This document shows positions 9,729 through 19,935 of a DNA stretch of 25,984 nucleotides, in pieces (the stretch's first letter is position 1; each line of letters begins with the position of its first letter). A program made the translations under genes and the position numbers. Source of the stretch: Asparagopsis taxiformis (Eukaryota > Rhodophyta > Florideophyceae > Bonnemaisoniales > Bonnemaisoniaceae); NCBI GenBank assembly GCA_030407315.1, contig JALQPE010001420.1:1-25984 (forward strand), written 5' to 3'. The notes beneath the pieces were generated by a model. It did no database searches, was not told the origin of the DNA, and worked only from the letters and a program-made list of their open reading frames with translations.

Positions 9729-10301
9729 ATGAAAAATCCAATTTTTATTCAATTTTTGGCCGTTTTTGTTATGTTTCAATTTGTATCGTGTACCAACGAT
9801 ACACCCAACCCCGAAACTACCGAAAATGCCCCAACACAAGCATTGATTGTAGATCAACTAAAAGCCTCGGATAGTTTTATTCTACCGTTTGGAAATGACA
9901 ACATCAACGAAGCTGCCTTTAAACAATACATGGAAAATGTATCTCCTGCAGCTTTCGAACTATTGCAAAAGAATTATACCTTAAAACTGTATTTGATTGA
10001 AATCAACAAACTAGACGATGTCGAGCAACGCATGGTCGAAGGCGACTTGTATACTGACCTGGATCTAGGCAAGTTACTTACACAAAAACAAATCCTAGCC
10101 TTGCAAAATTTTGATCCAGAGAGCCCTGACAATGCCAGTAAAATATGTGTAACCAATTGCACCCTGGATCCCAGGCAATTTACTTGTATAGCGGGCTATG
10201 ATTGTGTTAGAGCTAAATTTAAAATCTACAATTGCCGAAGAGACTGCACCTCTGACGGATCAGGTACCTGGACCCGATACGTAAAAGATGGGTGTTGTTA
10301 G
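9729..10301 (+). CDS. Cys-rich lipoprotein of unknown function
   Basis: An intact ORF of 190 aa. It starts MKNPIFIQFLAVFVMFQFVS followed by C, a type II signal peptide with the lipid-anchored Cys at residue 21. The next 120 residues are acidic and probably helical (SPAAFELLQKNYTLKLYLIE, LTQKQILALQNFDPESPDN). The last 50 residues carry eight Cys: CVTNC, FTC, YDC, YNC, RRDC and a final GCC. This suggests a small disulfide-bonded domain exposed at the cell surface. The closest relatives would be hypothetical flavobacterial lipoproteins; I do not recognise a family. It is one of the few genes in the window with no frame break. Confidence 0.7.
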   Translation: MKNPIFIQFLAVFVMFQFVSCTNDTPNPETTENAPTQALIVDQLKASDSFILPFGNDNINEAAFKQYMENVSPAAFELLQKNYTLKLYLIEINKLDDVEQRMVEGDLYTDLDLGKLLTQKQILALQNFDPESPDNASKICVTNCTLDPRQFTCIAGYDCVRAKFKIYNCRRDCTSDGSGTWTRYVKDGCC

Positions 10302-10482
10302 TATATGTCAAACCCAAAACACCTAAAATATGACAAGCCGGGTTCATTTTTCTGAACTGGAATTTTTTTATAAAACCTTATATCAAAAAAGGATTGAGCT
10401 TTGGAAAATGAAGCGAATTGCTATCTTTGGTCAACGCTATACATCCCACGGTAAAACGTGGATTATTTTTATGACAACAGCA

Positions 10483-12471
10483 ATGAAAAAAATCTTTACA
10501 CTACTTGTATTAGCCTGTAATTTATGTGTGGGCACTCTATTTTCGCAACCCTCTGGATATCCTGTAGAAGAGTACCTATCTCAAATCAATATTTCTGACA
10601 TCGCTATTTCTCCTAATGGGCAATATTGCTATCGTTTCGGCAAGTGATGATTTTAAAACCAACAAAAAAATCACAAAGCTATGGCAGTATGAAATTGACA
10701 ACGAAGGAGCCGTAGTCTCAAAAACCGAAATCCCGATTTATAAAGGAAGGGTATCTCAACTGCAATGGACCAAGGATAGTGATTACCTTGTTTTTAAATC
10801 CAAAGATTCTGCAGGAAATAGTCTTTTTAAAGTTGCGACCAAAAACCCAAAAGTAATTACTCCAGTTATTAAGGAAACCGAGAAATTGAAGAATGTTTCA
10901 GCGTATAAAATCCTTGATGATAACACCCTACTTTTTTATGAGAAATTTTCGGTGGCACAAACCAAAAAGATACTATAGCTATTAAATATCCGCAGCCCAA
11001 AGAGCGCGAACATACTACTTTTAAAAAATTAACTTTTGGATCAAATACCATTGACTCTTTATTTACCATTGAAGCCAATGTCGCTTATTTGAAGTGTCGC
11101 CGGATCATCAAAAAATCATTTACAGCAATTATGAACCTTCAGGCTACTACTCGAATAAGCTCTACCAAGATTCTAAAACCTTTATCATTGATAGTAAAAA
11201 TGGTTCGCCGCTACTTCAATTAACTGATGATATGATTTGGGATGACTCGTGGTGGAGTTCTGATGGAAGTTCAATCTACACTTTGTATAGTGGTGATACC
11301 GCTTCATCTTATTATAATATGAAATATGATGAATTATATCGGGTTAGTACTGATCGAAACAAAAAGGACAAACTTCTTAAAAGTTTTGATGGTAGAATTA
11401 GAAGTGCACATGAATGGAAGGATCAAAATATCATAGTTAATGGAGATCAGTCTACCTCTTCTCATTTTTTTAAACTAGAAAATAATACCCTTAAAAAGCT
11501 TACAGATTTTAAAGGAACCATCAGCAATTTTGTTATTAATCGAAGTAAAAACCTGATTGCCTTTTCTTTGGTTAGAAATGATCGCTTTGAAGAAGTATAT
11601 ATTGCCAGATCCCTGGAAGAATTAAACAACCCTATCAAGATCAGCGATTTCAACAAAATACTTAGCAGTTATGATGCTCCCGAAATTGAAAAGGTTTCCT
11701 GGAAAAATAGCGAAGGCAATACCATCGAAGGTGTTTTGATGTGGCCTCCAGGTAAAAAAGGCGCAACGTACCTTCCGTTTGTTGTTGACATACATGGTGG
11801 TCCCTGGTCTGGCAGATCTGAAGCCATTACATTAAACGGACTACAATACTATTACTTTGCTTCATTGCTGGCTTCTAAAGGGTTTTTAGTTTTATTGCCC
11901 AATTATAGTGGAGGTTCTAGTAGAGGAAAAACCTTTTTGGACGCACTTAACGGGGAACCGCGTACACGACCCACAGATGATATCATAACGGCGTTGAATA
12001 TCTTATCGATCAGCAGTGGGTAGACAAAAACAAAATGGTGGTAAAAGGAGCTAGTTATGGAGGGTTGCTTACCAATTCGATAATAGGAGAAACCACCCTA
12101 TTTAAAGCCGCACTTACCAGCTGTGGTATTTGGGATGAAACGGCTGCTTATGGAACCAATGATGGCGATATCTCTATTTTTATAAGGTTCGAAAATGTGA
12201 AATTCTGGGAAAATCCCGAATTGTTTAGAAAAGAAAGTGCTTTGTACAATGCTGATAAGATCAAAACCCCTACCCTTATTACTCATGGAGAAAAAGATGT
12301 TCGGGTTCCGACCAGCCAATCGTATGCTATGTATTATGCTCTAAAAGAACTGGGAGTACCTGTAGAAATGATTATTTATAAAGGCGAAGGACATTTGTAT
12401 CAAAAGCCAGCAAGTAAATTAGCCAAGGTAATGCCGAATTAGAATTTATAAACAAATATATCAAGTTTTAG
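10483..12471 (+). CDS. S9 family prolyl oligopeptidase-like serine peptidase, frameshifted
   Basis: ATG 10483 gives the signal peptide MKKIFTLLVLACNLCVGTLF, then SQPSGYPVEEYL. An N-terminal beta-propeller follows, with segments like ISDIAISPNGQY, VSQLQWTKDSDYLVFKSKDS and WWSSDGSSIYTLYSGD. The C-terminal alpha/beta hydrolase contains FVVDIHGGPWSG, the nucleophile motif GASYGG (Ser near 12053), the Asp in ITHGEKDVRVP (near 12298), and the His in GEGHLY (near 12390). The stop is at 12469-12471 after a C-terminal change of frame (NAELEFINKYIKF). Frame breaks lie near 10625, 10960, 11085, 12010 and 12410. Such enzymes clip short peptides in the periplasm or outside the cell. A role in trimming lanthipeptides is possible by location only. 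Confidence 0.8.
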
Positions 12472-12508
12472 CATCTCCAATCAAGATCTAAACGTGTTGT
12501 AAAAAAAT

Positions 12509-12534
12509 AAATCCCTGCTAGCTAGCAGGGATTT
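12509..12534 (+). terminator. Terminator after the S9 peptidase
   Basis: A perfect 26-bp palindrome built from AAATCCCTGCTAG and its complement, followed by TTT. It can serve both strands, since the LanB operon converges from the right. The rest of 12472-12775 holds no gene that I can see. Confidence 0.75.
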
Positions 12535-12775
12535 TTGCATGAGGACTGCAGTTGTTTTGGGATAAAAATATTTTAGATAAGCATCAAAAAATGGTGCTTA
12601 GACACTATAAAATCTTGACAAAAAGCTTGGTGCTTATTGTTTTAGATATTCTGAATGTAAATGAAAACGGTTAAAAAAGCGCAGAGGTGTTGCCTTTTAA
12701 CCACAAGGGGTTAGGTAAATATACAATTTATTTTAAGTAATGGTCTGTTAGAAGATCAAAAATTGAAAAACTAAC

Positions 12776-13667
12776 TTATTTAGCTTCTGCTTTTTGTTTA
12801 AATTTTCTGATTCCCCATGCTACTTTGTAGGTTCTAAATAATAAATCATAAAGCACCATTTCGTGCATACGATTTTTGGATCTGAATAATCGATTCATCA
12901 GCATATGAATATAACTACTCATTAATCGATCAATCTGTTGATCATTAGAAATTGCTAAAATACTACGAATCGCTTCTTTGGAAGCAGCACTTTTTTGATC
13001 TAAAACATCCAAAATTGGCGCATAATCTGGGTTGTCTTCTCTTTTGAATATCAAAAACTCTTCGATTTTCTCTTTTTCGTTTCTGTATTTTTTGTCGAGT
13101 TGTTTTTTCAAGAATTTGTTCATCCAATTCAGCACCAAATCCGGTTTTAAGGCCTTCCATCAATTTCAGTTTCCGATCTTCATCATACCCAAAATCGTTT
13201 AATAATTCGTCAATAGCTTTGATACTAAATAACCATCGTAGCTCTTCGCCTTCATCTCCTTCTACCATATCCAGAAAATCGATAATCATGGTACTTTCAT
13301 GAAAAAATAAATCTTCAGATTGTTCCATGGTATTGATACCGTATCTTTCAATCTCTCTTTGATAGGTATCTATTTGTACTTTCCAAACCAGGTCTTCTTC
13401 GATATATTCTTTAATGGGTTCGTATAGGGTGTTGATGATTTCGGCTACATGAGAAGGATCGGTATAATGAAATCGCACGCGAATATGTGGTTTTGGATCG
13501 GCGTATCGTATAAAAAACCACTTGTCTATACTTTTATTTTCAAGCAAGGTTTCAGTGACTGGCTTAATGATATTAGCAAGTACCAAATCCGAGGTTTTAG
13601 GTCCCGTATATAATTTGTAATACAACCACTCGCTCCCGATAATAAAAGATCTCTGAATATTACTCAT
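12776..13667 (-). CDS. lanB: Thiopeptide-type / lantibiotic dehydratase C-terminal (SpaB_C, glutamate elimination) protein
   Basis: About 297 aa. It starts MSNIQRSFIIGSEWLYYKLY and continues with WFFIRYADPKPHIRVRFH, DTYQREIERYG and FHESTMIIDFLD, all typical of the SpaB_C/elimination-domain family. In class I dehydratases this domain removes glutamate from glutamylated Ser/Thr to form dehydroalanine or dehydrobutyrine. Here it is a separate protein, as in pinensin-type Bacteroidota systems. Its start overlaps the end of the larger LanB protein by 8 nt, so the two are translationally coupled. One frame break lies near 13120-13140. The C-terminal helical part (RLMSSYIHMLMNRLFRSKNR) ends at the TAA at 12776. 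It is the last gene of module 1. Confidence 0.85.
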
Positions 13668-15906
13668 TACTTGTCTTTGTGTTTTTTAGTTTCTTCTCAT
13701 TATAAAATGAAATGACAATTTGATTTGTATACGCCTCGTTTCCTTCGTTTACGATACCCTGTTCTGCGTGTAAAAACTCTTTCAGTTTAAACGAATTTCT
13801 TTTTCTTACGGTATCTAACAACATCTTCATCGAGGTTATGTTTTGGTATTTACCAACAACTCATTATCTCCATCCATAAGCATTACATATTGTGGTATTT
13901 TTTTTGAAGCAACCAGGGTATGTACTTCATTAGCCAATTGATCCAGGGCATTAATCGCATCTAATAACGGAGCTATTTCGTCTTTTTTGATATTCCAGGT
14001 AGCAGTAGACAAAATCACACCTTTGTACTCCACTCTAGGCAAAAAGTCATACTCATCTGCCAAAGGTCCCCAGTTAAAACCTAAACCACCTCTAAGGTTT
14101 TGGGTTTGCATGTTGGCTAAAAACTGATAAATGGGCAATGCATTTCCAGAATAATTATGTGCATTGGTAAGATGCGGAACTACCTCTTTATTATATTTTT
14201 TGGATCGCAATAGCACCTTACCATTAACTGAAGCCGAAATCATAAGATCGTCAAGCGTTAATTGGTTTTCGGTATCTAAAATCGACTTTGCCAGATACGG
14301 AATTTCGTATTGTCTAAAAGCTGGACGCATTAGAATATTACCTACCCTGGATTCTGGTAAGTGTACAATCTCTGCCAGAATCTTATCTGGATTTTCTTGT
14401 CTTTCTATCTCAATTATTTCTTGCGTATGCTTGTGTAAAGCTTCATCACCATGACAAAAACGCCCTAACAAATTAGCAGCACTTGATCCCCCGGCACTAG
14501 ACATAACCACCTTTTCTTCTCCATCAATTTTTACGATCTCTAACATTGACGAAATGGTATCTGGTAAATCTTCCCAGTTCTCTTCAAACCCTTCAAAATC
14601 TTTATCCGTAAGCGTTATACTGTGCTGATTTTGTTCGATACTTTGTACCAATTTTTTTTGAAGAATCGTATCTACTGGTGACCAACGTATTTCTCTTGCT
14701 GCCTTTCCGTTATCTTTAATTGGTAAAACAATATCATCTACAATATTACTTACATCGCCCAGTCCTTGATTTTGTAAAAATCCAACACCAAGTTCTACAT
14801 CCAGTGCTTTAGACAACGGAACTTCTCTTTCTTCATATCGTTCATAAAATGCCGATTTAACGACGAGATTAATGTTTCTTTGGGTGGTAACGTTATTTTA
14901 TTGAGCAAGGTCATGGCCTTTTGGACTTTGTAGACCCACTTTTTTTCGAGTGTATTTGCCTTTGGCGAAAGCGACATATCGGTCTGGAACATGTATTTAA
15001 GCTCAAAACCTACGTCTAATTTTTTTAGAGATTCGCTTAGGCCTATATATTTTTGTGCTTCATTACCGATTGAAGCATCTAATTTTTCAAGCGTATCTTG
15101 AGTTTTTTCTAATTCTGAAATAAGTTGTTCGGTACCCTTCAATTTTTTTAGAACAGGTAATATCTGATCCATAAATTCTGGGCCAGATACCGAAGGTTCT
15201 AATTCGCTAATCAACAACTGGCTTTCGACCAACTGCTCTATAAAATCTTTGGCATCTTCAATAGTAATTTCATCGTCTACCAGCAATGCAGCCAAGTCAT
15301 TGAGCAGGCTCCATTTTTGGCTTTATCAATTACTTTTTGTAAATATTCTGAGTGTTCTACTCCAACAATATGATGAATTCTTCGACTATTTACATAGGTA
15401 TATTCTACATACCGCAGTTGGTGTCCTGTTTTATAAATACTGGTGTTAGGATAAAATAGTAACTGATCTCGAATGCTTTGATTTTTGACAATATCCTGAG
15501 ACAGTGCAACAAGATAGTTCATGTCTAATCTGGTGTGCCTGTTATTTTTGGATCGGTCTTGAAGTTGGATGTTAGTTTGATCGGTAAACTCTCCAACCGA
15601 GGTTCCTGCAAAAAGTCCAAAAGGTGTACATCTCGACGACATTCGGCTTAGGTATTTAAGTACCGAATACATCATCCTGTCTGCTTTATCACGATCTTTG
15701 ATTTCGTCTTTTAACCATTTTTCAAATTCTGTATACAATGCTGGCGAAGCTAAAAAGATGGCTTCTTTTATGATTTTATCGGCACAGACCTTTCGTAATG
15801 CTTCTTCATCTATACGATCATTCTTAGTGAGTTCTTTATAGAAGGAAAATGAAAACAGTGGGGCGCGTAAAACGTACCGAGGAAAATTTTTATAAATCAT
15901 AGTCAT
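13660..15906 (-). CDS. lanB: Lanthipeptide dehydratase LanB, glutamylation domain (split-type), frameshifted
   Basis: About 748 aa once the frames are followed. Known role: glutamyl-tRNA-dependent glutamylation of Ser and Thr in precursor cores. The N-terminus FPRYVLRAPLFSFSFYKEL and the hallmark SSRCTPFGLFAG are diagnostic of lantibiotic dehydratase N-terminal domains. Further on are AREIRWSPVD, EIVHLPESRVGNILMRPAFR and YEIPYLA, the second conserved block. The separate protein at 12776 supplies elimination. Frame breaks occur near 15300, 14825 and 13840; after the last one, MKMLLDTVRKRNSFKLKEFL continues to the TAA at 13660-13662. ATG 15906 or the in-frame ATG at 15900 may start it. It follows LanC by 18 nt, so lanC-lanB-lanB' form one operon. 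Confidence 0.88.
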
Positions 15907-15924
15907 TAAAAAGTACTATTGGGA

Positions 15925-17134
15925 TTAACCAATCATTAAACATTCGTCCCATTTTGTATCAAAAGTAGCCAAAAAAGAATCATGGCCAGTCCGATCCCTG
16001 CAAGACCTTCGAGCAGGTTATCTTCTTTTTGCCACTCTTCTTTATCACCCCGCCATTGCAAATAGCCCGCATTGGTTTTATGGGTAGCCATTTTTAATAC
16101 CTGATCCATCCAGTACTCGGCATTCTCTTTAAAAAATGGATCTTCGGTCTCTTATACATACGGTTAAAAATACTGGCAATCCCACAAGATCCATGGCAAA
16201 GACCCGCATCTTTAACCCCAGCTTCTACAAGATCTTTTCTTTTGGCTTGATGCTTAATGATTTGCAAGGCTTCTTCTTTGTAAGTTTCATTATCAAGAGC
16301 TTTACCTGCATGCCATAAGGAGATTCCTAGGCCTAAATCACCATAACACCATGCTAATCTTGCTTGTGGTCTTTTATCCATCCCTTCATGTATCCAACTC
16401 GGAAAAAAGGAAGTGTTATCCAGATCTCTCTTTTTTTGATTAAGCATATACGCAATTGTACCTTCAAGCAGATCATGTACCTCTGCTTTAAAATCCTCAT
16501 GACGATATAATCGACTTAAATAATTAATAATACTCGATAATCCATGTGATAAACTAAGGTTAACGCCAACTAATTCTTTTTCTCGCATCAACGTACTTTT
16601 CCAGAAGGTGCCTTGCGCATCGTTTTCTGAAGTATCTTTTAACCTGGAGACTAAATACAAAATATGCTCTTTGTATTTATTTTTTAAATCAGAAGATTTA
16701 GTGTTTTGATATCGCTTTAAGAAATAATATCCAAATCCAATCGCCCCGTGCAAGAAATCATAAAACCCTTCTTGCATATTTTCTTTCATAACATTAAAAA
16801 GGTATTCGTCAAGATCTACCAGGAGCTCATCATTATCGATATCGATAAACTCTTCTTCGTTGAGCAATTCTAAAACCCATCCTGCACCGGCAATACCCGT
16901 ACAAAACGTCGGAAACGTATAACCTTCATTAATTCCTTCAATAGTTTTTGTAATAAGATCAACCCCAATATCTGCAGGTTCTTCTTCTTCAGTTAATCTT
17001 GAATAATAGAATTGAAATAATGAGATCCCTGAAAGACCGGCTAACACCCCATGATGTTGATCTTTGAGATCTACGTGCTTTAAAACATTATAAATTTCTT
17101 TGAGTTTTTCTTCTAGTTGTGATGTATTAAGCAT
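15925..17134 (-). CDS. lanC: Lanthipeptide cyclase LanC (module 1)
   Basis: About 403 aa. LanC enzymes add Cys thiols to dehydrated residues using a Zn ion. The metal ligands are visible: Cys in LAWCYGDLGLGISLWHAG and Cys-His in AGLCHGSCGIASIF. Other family blocks are YDFLHGAIGFGYYFLKRY, SLSHGLSSIINYLSR and the N-terminal GLSGISLFQFYYSRL. The start at 17134 (MLNTSQLEEKLKEIYNVL) is chosen by alignment with the second LanC; an in-frame ATG at 17212 is less likely. Two frame changes near 16148 and 15970 are needed to reach the C-terminal DTKWDECLMIG and the TAA at 15925, which parallels the other LanC. It follows a precursor after an intervening terminator and precedes lanB by 18 nt. Confidence 0.88.
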
Positions 17135-17269
17135 GTGTGTTTGTAACAAATTTTGAGTATAAGAATATGATCTGTGATGTGTAATTTTAATTTTCGCAAC
17201 AATATATGGCACAATGTAACAAATGAAAAATAATTTAAGATCATATTAAACAATTTAGGACATAAAAAA

Positions 17270-17294
17270 AGCTGTCCAAACTATTTGGACAGCT
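17270..17294 (-). terminator. Terminator/attenuator between precursor and lanC
   Basis: AGCTGTCCAAA, loop CTA, TTTGGACAGCT; on the - strand it is followed by seven T residues. Placed between the precursor stop (17317) and lanC start (17134), it would let much more precursor than enzyme mRNA be made, as in other lanthipeptide operons. Confidence 0.8.
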
Positions 17295-17316
17295 CTAGTG
17301 TACCTCTTGATTATAA

Positions 17317-17517
17317 TTATTTTATAACACAGCCTATCCCTCCTTGAGCGACCGGTACAGAATTACCACAGAAATTTGTCTGGCACCCGTTTGAGTTACA
17401 CCCCAAAGTTAAATTGCAGGTTTGTGATACTTGAAAATCTCCTCCTTTTACTTTATTAAGCACTGGATTACTAATTGTTTGTTTTTTTAGTCGTAAGTTT
17501 TTTAATGATTTTTTCAT
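17317..17517 (-). CDS. Lanthipeptide precursor, type B (66 aa), module 1
   Basis: An intact ORF. The leader MKKSLKNLRLKK continues QTISNPVLNKVKGG, with a double-Gly site. The core has 40 residues with five Cys (in QTC, LGC, NGC, NFC, IGC) and eight Ser/Thr: SQT, LT, NS, QT, NS. Several lanthionine or methyllanthionine rings are therefore possible. The leader matches those of the peptides at 24240 and 24448. It lies directly upstream of LanC and LanB, so it is the most obvious substrate. The conserved leader element at 17538-17571 and its own promoter with a dyad precede it. Confidence 0.88.
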   Translation of the reverse strand: MKKSLKNLRLKKQTISNPVLNKVKGGDFQVSQTCNLTLGCNSNGCQTNFCGNSVPVAQGGIGCVIK

Positions 17518-17537
17518 GATTTAAATGTTAAAAATAG

Positions 17538-17571
17538 TACCTACTCTGTTGTAAAGGTTTTCGGTCTCCCC
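17538..17571 (-). promoter_or_regulatory. Conserved 5' leader element of type B precursors, copy 1
   Basis: Read on the - strand: GGGGAGACCGAAAACCTT, 6 nt, then AGAGTAGGTA, ending 20 nt before the ATG. It matches the elements at 20147, 20431 and 24639 almost base for base, although the genes that follow encode two different leader families. It may be an RNA element (ACCT can pair with AGGT around a 10-12 nt loop) or a protein-binding site. Confidence 0.7.
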
Positions 17572-17598
17572 TGATTAAAATCGATCGTTAACGGTACC

Positions 17599-17671
17599 TG
17601 ATTTTGATACTAATGTAGATCGGAAATAAGGGATAAAAAATCGTTTCTCCGTATTTTTCAGAAATTACGGA
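17599..17671 (-). promoter_or_regulatory. Promoter and dyad operator of the type B precursor, module 1
   Basis: Dyad 17648-17671 with arms TCCGTA and TACGGA. A 42-bp block (17599-17640) follows that is about 80% identical to 20490-20532 in front of the module 2 B peptide. The block holds the -10-like box TACATTAG (17610-17617 on +). Dyad centre to box start is 42.5 bp. Confidence 0.6.
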
Positions 17672-17680
17672 TATAAAAAA

Positions 17681-17695
17681 CCTGCTTTTTGCAGG
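17681..17695 (-). terminator. Terminator of the type A precursor, module 1
   Basis: CCTGC, TTTTT, GCAGG; on the - strand it is followed by a T tract. It isolates the A peptide (stop 17724) from the next promoter. Confidence 0.65.
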
Positions 17696-17723
17696 CTCTT
17701 TTTATCATTAAAAAATTAATATT

Positions 17724-17903
17724 TTAAAAAGGATTACTGTCCTCACATTTTATATGAGAGTCATAAAACTCATCCGAAAAATTAGTGGGTTCACTCGACT
17801 TATCACTATTTTCACCTCCTTTGATATGGATCATCCCTTTTGTGCTTATCCTTGCAATTGTAAGCTTTTTTAGGGTCATTTTGTGTGTGTTTGTTTTTTT
17901 CAT
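17724..17903 (-). CDS. Lanthipeptide-type precursor, type A (59 aa), module 1
   Basis: An intact small ORF. The leader MKKTNTHKMTLKKLTIARI continues STKGMIHIKGG, with the LKKLTIA block and GG site. The core has 31 residues with a single Cys near the C-terminus (IKCEDSNPF) and many Ser/Thr (SDKSSEPTNFS), so at most one thioether ring. The core is acidic (Glu/Asp-rich), unlike typical antimicrobial cores, which fits a signalling peptide better; that is inference. It is the first gene after the regulator at 18064-19762 and is transcribed alone. Confidence 0.75.
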   Translation of the reverse strand: MKKTNTHKMTLKKLTIARISTKGMIHIKGGENSDKSSEPTNFSDEFYDSHIKCEDSNPF

Positions 17904-17969
17904 GTCTTGATACTGTTTTATTTAAATAAAGCTCTTGTTCATTTTTTAAAGAACTGTTTTATTGCCTTA

Positions 17970-18036
17970 TAAATATACTTTTTACACCCAATTGATAATA
18001 CAACTACAACCTTAATTTTCGAAAATTAAGGTTGTA
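17970..18036 (-). promoter_or_regulatory. Promoter and perfect 32-bp dyad operator of the type A precursor, module 1
   Basis: 18005-18036 is a perfect 32-bp palindrome with half-site TACAACCTTAATTTTC. The -10 box TATATTTA is at 17970-17977 (+ coordinates), its first base 43.5 bp from the dyad centre. No T tract follows the palindrome on either strand, so it is not a terminator for the regulator 28 bp away. Confidence 0.65.
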
Positions 18037-18063
18037 AAAATCTGCCATAGCTTAGTGTAAAGA

Positions 18064-19762
18064 CTATTGCTCTAATTTTTCAATATTTTTGATGTAGTAG
18101 GATGGGTTGAGCCCTGTTTTAGCCCTAAAATGTTTTGTAAACGAATTGTCACTTTTATAACCAATTTCCAAAGCAATAGACTTTACAGAAAATGACCTAA
18201 ACTTCTTATCATTTTAATCTTTTTTAGCGTATACTGAATTCGTAGATCATTGATATAATCTTTGACATGCTTTTGTTCATGCTCATGAATGATCTTTGAA
18301 AGATAGTTGGTGTTGGTTTTTGTTTTCTTTGCTAAAGAACTTAAACTACATTCAGGTTTTAAGAAATACTCTTGTTCTTCCAATTTTCTCAATTTCTTTA
18401 ATATTTGATCTACTTTTTGATCATCAATACTAAGGGTATCTTTTCTTTTTATTGATTCTTGTTCTTTGGCTTCGAAATGGCTTATTTTTTCAATTAAATT
18501 CTTAAACGTTTTTTTATTTGATCGTTGCTTCCTGAAATAATAAAGCAATAAGAATCCTGAGGCTAACGAAACAAGTACCAAACCTCCTATCAACCATTTT
18601 TTGTTTTGTTCTTCTGCTAATTGAGCCTTTTTTAGGTTCCCTATTTCTTCTTTAAGTTTTATTTCTTCGCGTTTGTATGTTTTATCTACAGTTGTATTTA
18701 AGTTTTTCTGGTAGTCAGCATTTAAGGCAATATATCTGTCATTCCAATACAGTGCTTTTTCAAATCTTCTTTCTTGCGATAACAGTTTGCCAGTAACAGG
18801 TGTGTTTGAATAATTGGCGGTATTTTTTGAAGATCGTTTACCTCTAGTAATTGAATGTTTTTTAAACCGTAGTTTATAGCTTGATTTATTTTTTTGGTTT
18901 TATAACAACTACTCGCCATAAAATAATTAACATTGGCCGTTGCGTAGCCTTTATTTTTTACAGTTTTGTCTTTTAAAATATGTTCTGCCTTTTGTAAATA
19001 ATCAAAAGCCTCTTCATATTTTTCTTTTTTATAAAAACGATTCCTTTTTTGATGTAAAGGTCAATAAGTCCTTTTTTAAACCAATATCCTTGCTGATTTT
19101 AATTCCGATGTCGGCATAATGTAGTACAGAATCATAAGCCTCCATACTAAGATGCATATCATTGATGGTTGTTAATGTTCGTGCATGATTCTCTTTGCCA
19201 ACAAAAGATGTTTTTGGTAAATTTTTTATTAGAAATTGAGATACCTTAACCGCCTTATCATATTGATCGGTTTTTGATAAAACAACAAGTAAGCCGGTAT
19301 TAGAAACCACTTCACGATCGATATTGTTGCTCTGTTTTGCTACCCGTATGGCTTCATGATAAAAATCCAAAGCCTTTTGGTTATTTCCTTTTCTGGAGTA
19401 TGTATGTCCTTTTACATTATATGCCCGGGTAACCAGGTCTGGTCGATGCAATGTTTTAGCATGTTTGATGATACTGTCAAGAAACATAATACTGGTTTGG
19501 TATTTTCCTTCCTGAAAAAAGAAAAATCCAATTTCATAATAAGCCGCTGCAGCACCGTTGTCCCAAACGTTATAGTTAAGCAATTCTTTGTTTACATCTT
19601 CATAATCCTCTGCATTCGCTTTTTTAATAGCTTCTACTAATTCTTGAGGAGTTCTTTTTTTGACGTATCAGCATTTGTACTTTTTTGACCCTGGGCATAA
19701 CAACACGGGTTATACAGAAAAGAAAACCAAAGGAAGAACAAAGTGCTGTGTATAAGTTTCAT
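18064..19762 (-). CDS. Membrane-bound TPR-AraC regulator, module 1, frameshifted
   Basis: The signal peptide starts MKLIHSTLFFLWFSFLYNP. TPR-like repeats include AAYYEIGFFFFQEGKYQTS, RAYNVKGHTYSRKGNNQKAL and VHYADIGIKISKD-type helices. A transmembrane helix (LIGGLVLVSLASGFLLLYYF, about 18530-18595) is followed by a linker with SIDDQKVDQILKKLRKLEEQ. The AraC HTH comes last: TNTNYLSKIIHEHEQKHVKD, YINDLRIQYTLKKI, IALEIGYKSDNSFTKHFRAK, TGLNPSYYIKNIEKL. The TAG stop is at 18064. Frame breaks lie near 19650, 19045, 18760 and 18200. Topology implies a periplasmic TPR sensor and a cytosolic DNA-binding part. It lies immediately upstream of the A peptide of the same module, whose 32-bp dyad is its probable target. 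Confidence 0.85.
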
Positions 19763-19766
19763 GATT

Positions 19767-19794
19767 GCAATAGTATACCAATTGCTCAAATGTA
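19767..19794 (-). promoter_or_regulatory. Promoter with overlapping 19-bp dyad, regulator of module 1
   Basis: The -10 box TACATTTG (19787-19794) is followed at once by GCAAT, 9 nt, ATTGC (19767-19785). The ATG comes 4 nt after the dyad. The 29-bp core is identical to that at 22635-22663. A dyad over the transcription start suggests repression or autoregulation. Confidence 0.65.
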
Positions 19795-19890
19795 AGAATT
19801 TATCAATTTTATTAAATACTTCTTAAAGGTTCTTCATCAAAAGTGGTATGTATTGCATTTTTAGGGAGACAAAATGATTTAAAACATAAA

Positions 19891-19916
19891 AAAAGCTCTG
19901 CAGATACAGAGCTTTT
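19891..19916 (-). terminator. Terminator of the module 2 type B operon
   Basis: AAAAGCTCTG, loop CAGATA, CAGAGCTTTT, followed by T residues on the - strand. It lies 20-29 nt after the two candidate stops of the peptide gene. Confidence 0.8.
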
Positions 19917-19935
19917 GTATTATCGAAATTGTTTG

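Noticed and set aside
10330..10482. In-frame N-terminal extension of the S9 peptidase back to 10330
   Set aside because: The extension has no signal peptide, whereas ATG 10483 begins a good one; the extra 50 residues look like read-through of intergenic DNA.
12660..12720. Inverted repeat GGTTAAAA / TTTTAACC as a terminator of the LanB operon
   Set aside because: Long mismatched loop and no T tract on the - strand; too weak to call.
18005..18036. Palindrome read as a terminator of the module 1 regulator
   Set aside because: No T tract follows on either strand, and its distance to the next -10 box is the same as for dyads that do not follow a gene end.
19356..19640. + strand frame of 94 codons antisense to the module 1 regulator
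   Set aside because: A shadow of the TPR coding region, with no family features.
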